A stretch of 64,000 nt of DNA from Oscillospiraceae bacterium. GTDB taxonomy: Bacteria > Bacillota > Clostridia > Oscillospirales > Oscillospiraceae. Below the pieces are notes generated by a model. The model saw only the letters and a list, made by a program, of their open reading frames with translations, did no database searches and was not told the DNA's origin. The stretch is from the NCBI GenBank assembly GCA_015067585.1, contig SVMC01000008.1, positions 1 through 64,000 of the forward strand. Reading direction: 5' to 3'. This document shows, piece after piece, positions 60,065 to 64,000 of this stretch. The number at the start of each line of letters is the position of its first letter. Positions within the stretch are counted from its first letter, which is position 1. Both the position numbers and the translations under genes were made by a program.

Positions 60065-61014
60065 CCTCCGATTTTGTTCATACTGCGCTTCGCTCCGCTG
60101 CGTTCAGTGGCGGATAACGGCGCATGACATGCAGGCTTGGACAAAATTGTTCGTTCCATCTCTCTGCGCATACCATCGAAATTCATTCCCTTGATGGAGT
60201 ATTCCTGATCAGAATGGAGACAGGGTTTCAGCTTTCCATCAGCGGTCAAGCGAATTCGGTTACAGGCAGCGCAGAAATAGCTGCTGACTGCACGGATAAG
60301 TCCGACATTTCCTTTGGCATCAGGCAGACGATACAGCTTGGCAACGCCGTCATTCTGTTCCGCTTCCGTCAGTTCGGGCAACGCAGCAAGCACGGCTGAA
60401 CCCGGTACATAGGCCTGCTGTCCAAATTCTTCGTTCTCTGTCATGGGCATCAGCTCGATAAAACGCACATCGGCGGGATAGCGTCTGGACAGGTCGGCAA
60501 GAGCGGGAATTTCATCATCGTTGAACCCGCCGATCAAAACGGCGTTGATCTTCAAATGCTGAAAGCCTGCTTCCAGTGCCGACTCAATTCCTTTGATTGC
60601 CTGCTCCAATGTGCCAACGCGGGTGATATAGGCATATTTCTCAGGATTTAAGGTGTCCAGACTGATGTTTAATCTGTCCACACCTGCGGCCTTGAGATCT
60701 TTTGCCATCTGCGGCAGTAAGATACCGTTGGTAGTTACGCAGACTTCATTGATTCCTTCGACACCAGCACTTCGCTCACAGAGGGATAGGATGTTCTTTT
60801 TTACGAGCGGTTCGCCGCCGGTCAATCTCAGTTTGCGGATCCCCAGCGATGCCGCCGCCTCTACAGCCATGATCATCTCATCTTCCGTGAGCATATCCAG
60901 ATGGCTTTTCTTGCAGATGCCGTCTGCGGGCATGCAGTATCGGCAGCGCAGATTGCAGCGGTCTGTCACCGAAAGACGCAGATAATATATTTCTCTTCCG
61001 TATGTATCAACCAT
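60061..61014 (-). CDS. moaA: GTP 3',8-cyclase MoaA (radical SAM)
   Basis: 317 residues. The N-terminal radical SAM cluster is CNLRCRYC (C-x3-C-x2-C), with LRLTGGEPLVKKNI and NISLDTLNPEKY. The second cluster is FCAACNRIRLTADGKLKPCL, and the required C-terminal GG ends the protein (MNKIGG). It starts molybdopterin synthesis from GTP. The ATG at 61014 overlaps the end of the upstream gene, seven bases after GGAAGA; longer in-frame starts are less likely. Confidence 0.93.
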   Translation of the reverse strand: MVDTYGREIYYLRLSVTDRCNLRCRYCMPADGICKKSHLDMLTEDEMIMAVEAAASLGIRKLRLTGGEPLVKKNILSLCERSAGVEGINEVCVTTNGILLPQMAKDLKAAGVDRLNISLDTLNPEKYAYITRVGTLEQAIKGIESALEAGFQHLKINAVLIGGFNDDEIPALADLSRRYPADVRFIELMPMTENEEFGQQAYVPGSAVLAALPELTEAEQNDGVAKLYRLPDAKGNVGLIRAVSSYFCAACNRIRLTADGKLKPCLHSDQEYSIKGMNFDGMRREMERTILSKPACHAPLSATERSGAKRSMNKIGG

Positions 61015-61015
61015 A

Positions 61016-62032
61016 TCAATATCTTCCAAAGGTACAGTTGGGCCAGTGGCAAGGCTTGCAGAGCTGGCAAAGGCCGCCATCGCCCAAATTGATCAGTTCT
61101 TCCTTAGTCAGCTTGTCCCCAGTGAAAATTTGAGGAAGCAGCACATCAAAAATCGTGGTAGGCAAACTGATCGCTGCTCCGGGAACACCCAAAATCGCAA
61201 CCTCGCCCAAATAGGCAACCAGAGTCATATTTCCCGGCTGAGAGGGAACGCCATGGCTGACCACATCCGCACCCAATACACGGATTGCGCTCGGCGTCAA
61301 ATCATCGGGATCAACCGACATACCCCCGGTGAAAATCAGAAAATCTGCACCGTTTTCAAGGTGTTTCTTAGCGGCACACACGATCATATCCAGATCATCG
61401 TCACAAATGGAGACCCCTACGATTTCAGAGGGATATGCCTCCATTTTCCTGCGAACGACCGGCTCAAATTTATCTTTAATGCGTCCATGGTAGACTTCGC
61501 TGCCGGTGATGACAACACCAATTTTTCGGTGCTGATAAGGCCGCAGGTCAAAGAGTTTTTTCCCCTTGCAGAGTTTTTCGGCTTCAATGATCTGCTCCTC
61601 CTGCGTAACCAGCGGGACGATTCGCATAGAGGCAAGTCGAGTTCCTTTTTCCACGGGATAGTGATCGGGATAGGAAGCGATGGTGATATCTCCGATGGAA
61701 TTGAGTTTTCTCTGAAGCGCTGTGTTTACACGGAACATACCACGTTCCTCTGCCATGAGCAACACCTTTCCCTCAGAAGGTTCCGTGTAGTAAGCGCCTT
61801 TCACAGGAGCCATGGCCGCCATACGGCGGGCTGCATCTTCCTCGTGGATTTCCCCGGCGTTTTCCTCCCAGACAAATACAGTCTGCTTGCCGTAGTCCAG
61901 CAACTTAGGAATATCTTCTTCACGAATGATGTGCCCACGTTTGAAGGCGGCACCCTTGAAGCCATCATACATAGCCGTTACATCATGGCACAGTTCCATT
62001 CCTACAGCATTTTCCACTCTGATCTTCTTCAT
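61016..62032 (-). CDS. MoeA/MogA-like molybdopterin-binding protein with C-terminal Cys cluster
   Basis: 338 residues. The central part holds a molybdopterin-binding (MoCF) domain: IGVVITGSEVYHGRIKDKFE, LIFTGGMSVDPDDLTPSAIR and GVPGAAISLPTTIFDVLLP. The end (GGLCQLCKPCHWPNCTFGRY) has four Cys that look like a metal or Fe-S site; this tail is common in clostridial homologues. It may be specific to a certain class of molybdoenzyme, for example molybdenum hydroxylases, but that is inference. Overlaps both neighbours. Confidence 0.82.
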   Translation of the reverse strand: MKKIRVENAVGMELCHDVTAMYDGFKGAAFKRGHIIREEDIPKLLDYGKQTVFVWEENAGEIHEEDAARRMAAMAPVKGAYYTEPSEGKVLLMAEERGMFRVNTALQRKLNSIGDITIASYPDHYPVEKGTRLASMRIVPLVTQEEQIIEAEKLCKGKKLFDLRPYQHRKIGVVITGSEVYHGRIKDKFEPVVRRKMEAYPSEIVGVSICDDDLDMIVCAAKKHLENGADFLIFTGGMSVDPDDLTPSAIRVLGADVVSHGVPSQPGNMTLVAYLGEVAILGVPGAAISLPTTIFDVLLPQIFTGDKLTKEELINLGDGGLCQLCKPCHWPNCTFGRY

Positions 62033-63249
62033 AGTAAAAATCCTTTCAAAACTGTTCCTGCTTCCAGCGGTCCGCTTCCTGCGGGAACCACAGCCATTAC
62101 ATTACATCCAATGGTGCTGCTGAGAACGATATTTCCCTGATCTTTGGGAAGTTTCATGCAAACGACACCGTCCTCTAATTCCAGTCTGCCTCTCAGAAAA
62201 CGTGTTTTAGGGCTTTTCTTGGTAAAACCGTTGGAAAGCGTTACTTTGATTTCCTGTGGTAGATATTCATTTTGGCCTGTCAGTTTTCTCAATGCAGGCA
62301 ATGCAACGGCATAAAAATTTGTAAGAGAGGATGCAGGATTACCGGACAGCCCACAAATCAGCTTCCCCGCCTTTACTCCATAGGCACAGGCCATGCCGGG
62401 TTTCATATCCACACCCCGGAACAACATCTCCACGCCGGATGCTCCCATGGCCGCAGGTGTCAGGTCGTAGTCGCCTACGGATACACCGCCAGTAGTCACA
62501 ACGGCATCGCATTCCGAAAGTCCCTCGTTCAGCCGTGCGGAAATGTCTGCAACGCTGTCACCTGCAATCCCAAGATACACCGGTTCACACCCAATTTGCT
62601 TCAGGGCTGCCTCCAGCATATAGCGGTTGGAGTTTCTGATTTTTCCGGCACCGGGAGCCGCATCGGCCTCCACCAACTCACTGCCGGTGGAAAGCAGCGC
62701 AACCTTTGGCTTTCTGTATACCAAGGGCATTGCTTCTCCCTGTGCTGCCAGCGTACCGGCCAGACCAGGGTCGACTACAGTTCCGGACCTGGCGAGAACC
62801 GCGCCTTTGCTGATATCCTCGCCGGTGCGTACAATATTGCTTCCGGACTTTACAGGAGCAAACAGTGTAACGGTTTCATCGGTGAAAACAGTTTTTTCAT
62901 ACATGATCACCGCATCGGCGACCTTGGGAATAGGCGCTCCGGTAAGAACTTTTGCAGCAGTACCTGCCAAAACTTCTTTGGTCGGAACAGCCCCTGCCGG
63001 GATCTCCTCCAGAATCTGAAGTGTCACCGGATGCTCTTTCGAGGCCAATACCGTATCCTCTGCACGAACTGCATAGCCGTCATAAGGAGAGCGGTCAAAG
63101 GCCGGTACATTTTCCTGTGCAATCAGATCCTGCGCCAGAACCCGTCCACCGCATTCGGACAAGGGTACCTGCTCCATGCCTACTGCCGAAACTTGGGACA
63201 GCAGCAGATCACATGCACGCTCAAAACAAGGATTTTCAAGCATTTTCAT
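62029..63249 (-). CDS. moeA: Molybdopterin molybdotransferase MoeA
   Basis: 406 residues with the MoeA blocks: VPAFDRSPYDGYAVRAEDTV, VLTGAPIPKVADAVIMYE, LLSTGSELVEADAAPGAGKI, VVTTGGVSVGDYD and LICGLSGNPASSLTNF. It inserts molybdate into adenylylated molybdopterin. Its start overlaps modC by 14 bases, tying molybdate import to its use. Confidence 0.94.
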   Translation of the reverse strand: MKMLENPCFERACDLLLSQVSAVGMEQVPLSECGGRVLAQDLIAQENVPAFDRSPYDGYAVRAEDTVLASKEHPVTLQILEEIPAGAVPTKEVLAGTAAKVLTGAPIPKVADAVIMYEKTVFTDETVTLFAPVKSGSNIVRTGEDISKGAVLARSGTVVDPGLAGTLAAQGEAMPLVYRKPKVALLSTGSELVEADAAPGAGKIRNSNRYMLEAALKQIGCEPVYLGIAGDSVADISARLNEGLSECDAVVTTGGVSVGDYDLTPAAMGASGVEMLFRGVDMKPGMACAYGVKAGKLICGLSGNPASSLTNFYAVALPALRKLTGQNEYLPQEIKVTLSNGFTKKSPKTRFLRGRLELEDGVVCMKLPKDQGNIVLSSTIGCNVMAVVPAGSGPLEAGTVLKGFLL

Positions 63250-64000
63250 TGTCCTCCAATAACAAAAGTGAAGCTGTAGGCAAACGCATATACAGTTTGT
63301 CTGCCTGATAGTTTTTCCATGTTTCTTTTTCTGTTTCCCATCCGATCGGCATCGTGTTTTCCGTGCCGTCAGGGCGAAGCATAACCGTTATGGAAAAGGG
63401 ATTTTCAATCACATCCACAACTTTGAACAGAGTTGCGTTATCGCCCTTTCCCGGGCATATATCATGCATACGAATGCCTACATAACGGGCTGCTTTGGAA
63501 AGTCCGTTCACGGCCAGTTCCATACCCCATTCGGCAGCATAAATACGATTTGGCCCGATGCACTCAATTGCAGAAATGTTTTTGCAGCCGGTAAGCATGG
63601 CACCTGTTCTCGTTTGCGGTGATGCAAATATTGCCTTTTTTTCACCAAAAGCTTCGATCCTGCCATTGCTCATCACGGCAATGCTATCCGCCATGCGGTA
63701 TACCTCATCCCGGTCATGGGAAACCAAAAGAACTGTTTTCCCAAAGGAACGAATCACGCTGCGAACCTCCTGCTCCAACCGAAAGCGCAGGTGGCTATCC
63801 AGAGCAGAAAACGGTTCGTCTAACAGTAGAATGTGTGGATCAGAAACCAGAATACGGGCCAAAGCCACTCTCTGCTGCTGTCCGCCGGAGAGCTGATAGG
63901 GGTAATGATTTGCCAGCTCCGCAAGGCCAAAACTGTCCACGACCTGCCGAACAAAGTTTTCTCTCTTATCCTTGTTCTTTTCCCGCTTTGCTCCCGTGCG
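63236..64000 (-). CDS. modC: Molybdate ABC transporter ATP-binding protein (5' end outside window)
   Basis: About 255 C-terminal residues, open to the window edge. The ABC signature is LSGGQQQRVALARILVS, Walker B HILLLDEPFSALDSHLRFRL and H-loop LLVSHDRDEVYRMAD. A C-terminal regulatory (TOBE-like) domain follows (about the last 100 residues). Position before moeA makes molybdate (or tungstate) the likely substrate. The Walker A and probably modA/modB lie to the right of the window. Confidence 0.85.
   Translation of the reverse strand, partial: RTGAKREKNKDKRENFVRQVVDSFGLAELANHYPYQLSGGQQQRVALARILVSDPHILLLDEPFSALDSHLRFRLEQEVRSVIRSFGKTVLLVSHDRDEVYRMADSIAVMSNGRIEAFGEKKAIFASPQTRTGAMLTGCKNISAIECIGPNRIYAAEWGMELAVNGLSKAARYVGIRMHDICPGKGDNATLFKVVDVIENPFSITVMLRPDGTENTMPIGWETEKETWKNYQADKLYMRLPTASLLLLEDNENA

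Noticed and set aside
1..64000. tRNA or rRNA genes
   Set aside because: I saw no cloverleaf with a GTTCGAATC-type arm in the gaps and no rRNA-like stretch. A covariance scan would be more sensitive.

Overview
The window looks like a chromosomal segment of an endospore-forming, anaerobic Clostridia member, probably of the Oscillospiraceae/Ruminococcaceae type. Evidence for this is spo0A, spoIIID and the 3' part of sigK, S-layer-homology (SLH) surface proteins, a TAXI-type TRAP transporter, FeoAB, a queT gene with a preQ1-III-like leader, and GC-rich coding DNA. The taxon is inferred from gene content, not from a marker search. I saw no rRNA or tRNA genes and no CRISPR array.

Layout. 1-3562: a secreted protein with two SGNH hydrolase domains and the start of an SLH region (minus, cut by the window edge). 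3.8-5.2 kb: two small ECF-type membrane components (Gx family and QueT) behind a riboswitch-like leader, then spoIIID. 5.4-12.2 kb: a YczE-like membrane protein, D-lyxose isomerase plus fructokinase, an M3-type peptidase lipoprotein, spo0A and an NSS transporter. 12.5-19.4 kb: a small unknown gene, uracil permease with a leader-peptide attenuator, prolyl-tRNA synthetase with a Cys-rich partner, and an MBOAT/DHHW polysaccharide acetylation pair. 20.0-22.4 kb: feoA-feoB-FeoB-associated protein. 22.7-32.3 kb: a ten-gene Mrp/Mbh-like cation/proton antiporter operon with four large NuoL/M/N-like subunits and no hydrogenase module. 32.4-40.6 kb: a HAD phosphatase, a U32 peptidase, then maf-mreC-mreD-PBP2. 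40.9-50.4 kb: five tandem SLH surface-protein genes of two alternating types. 50.8-53.8 kb: a TAXI TRAP transporter. 53.9-55.6 kb: a SIR2-like protein and an AT-rich unknown gene flanked by short repeats.

The most interesting part is 55.7 kb to the right edge. On the minus strand 55723-56097 encodes only the C-terminal half of SigK. It begins at the A-N-E-I-L-M-H junction that the skin (sigK intervening) element interrupts in other spore formers, and it carries the AATGA core. A large serine recombinase gene abuts it so tightly that its stop codon lies inside that core. The N-terminal half of sigK is not in the window, so the inserted DNA should run from about 56.09 kb past 64 kb. It would then carry as cargo a molybdenum-cofactor operon (modC, moeA, a MoeA-like gene, moaA, a mobB-moaC fusion and a mogA-moaE fusion). 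If the other half of sigK lies further right, this is a developmentally excised element with a molybdenum-cofactor cargo.

Three repeat families recur between genes. One is a ~100-bp unit of two hairpins around a conserved centre; the hairpin stems differ in sequence but stay paired. The second is a GTCAATCAGGGGACGG inverted repeat, found even inside the mre operon. The third is a short GGGGACRGTTCTGTG repeat. A 320-bp block of repeats is tandemly duplicated in front of maf.
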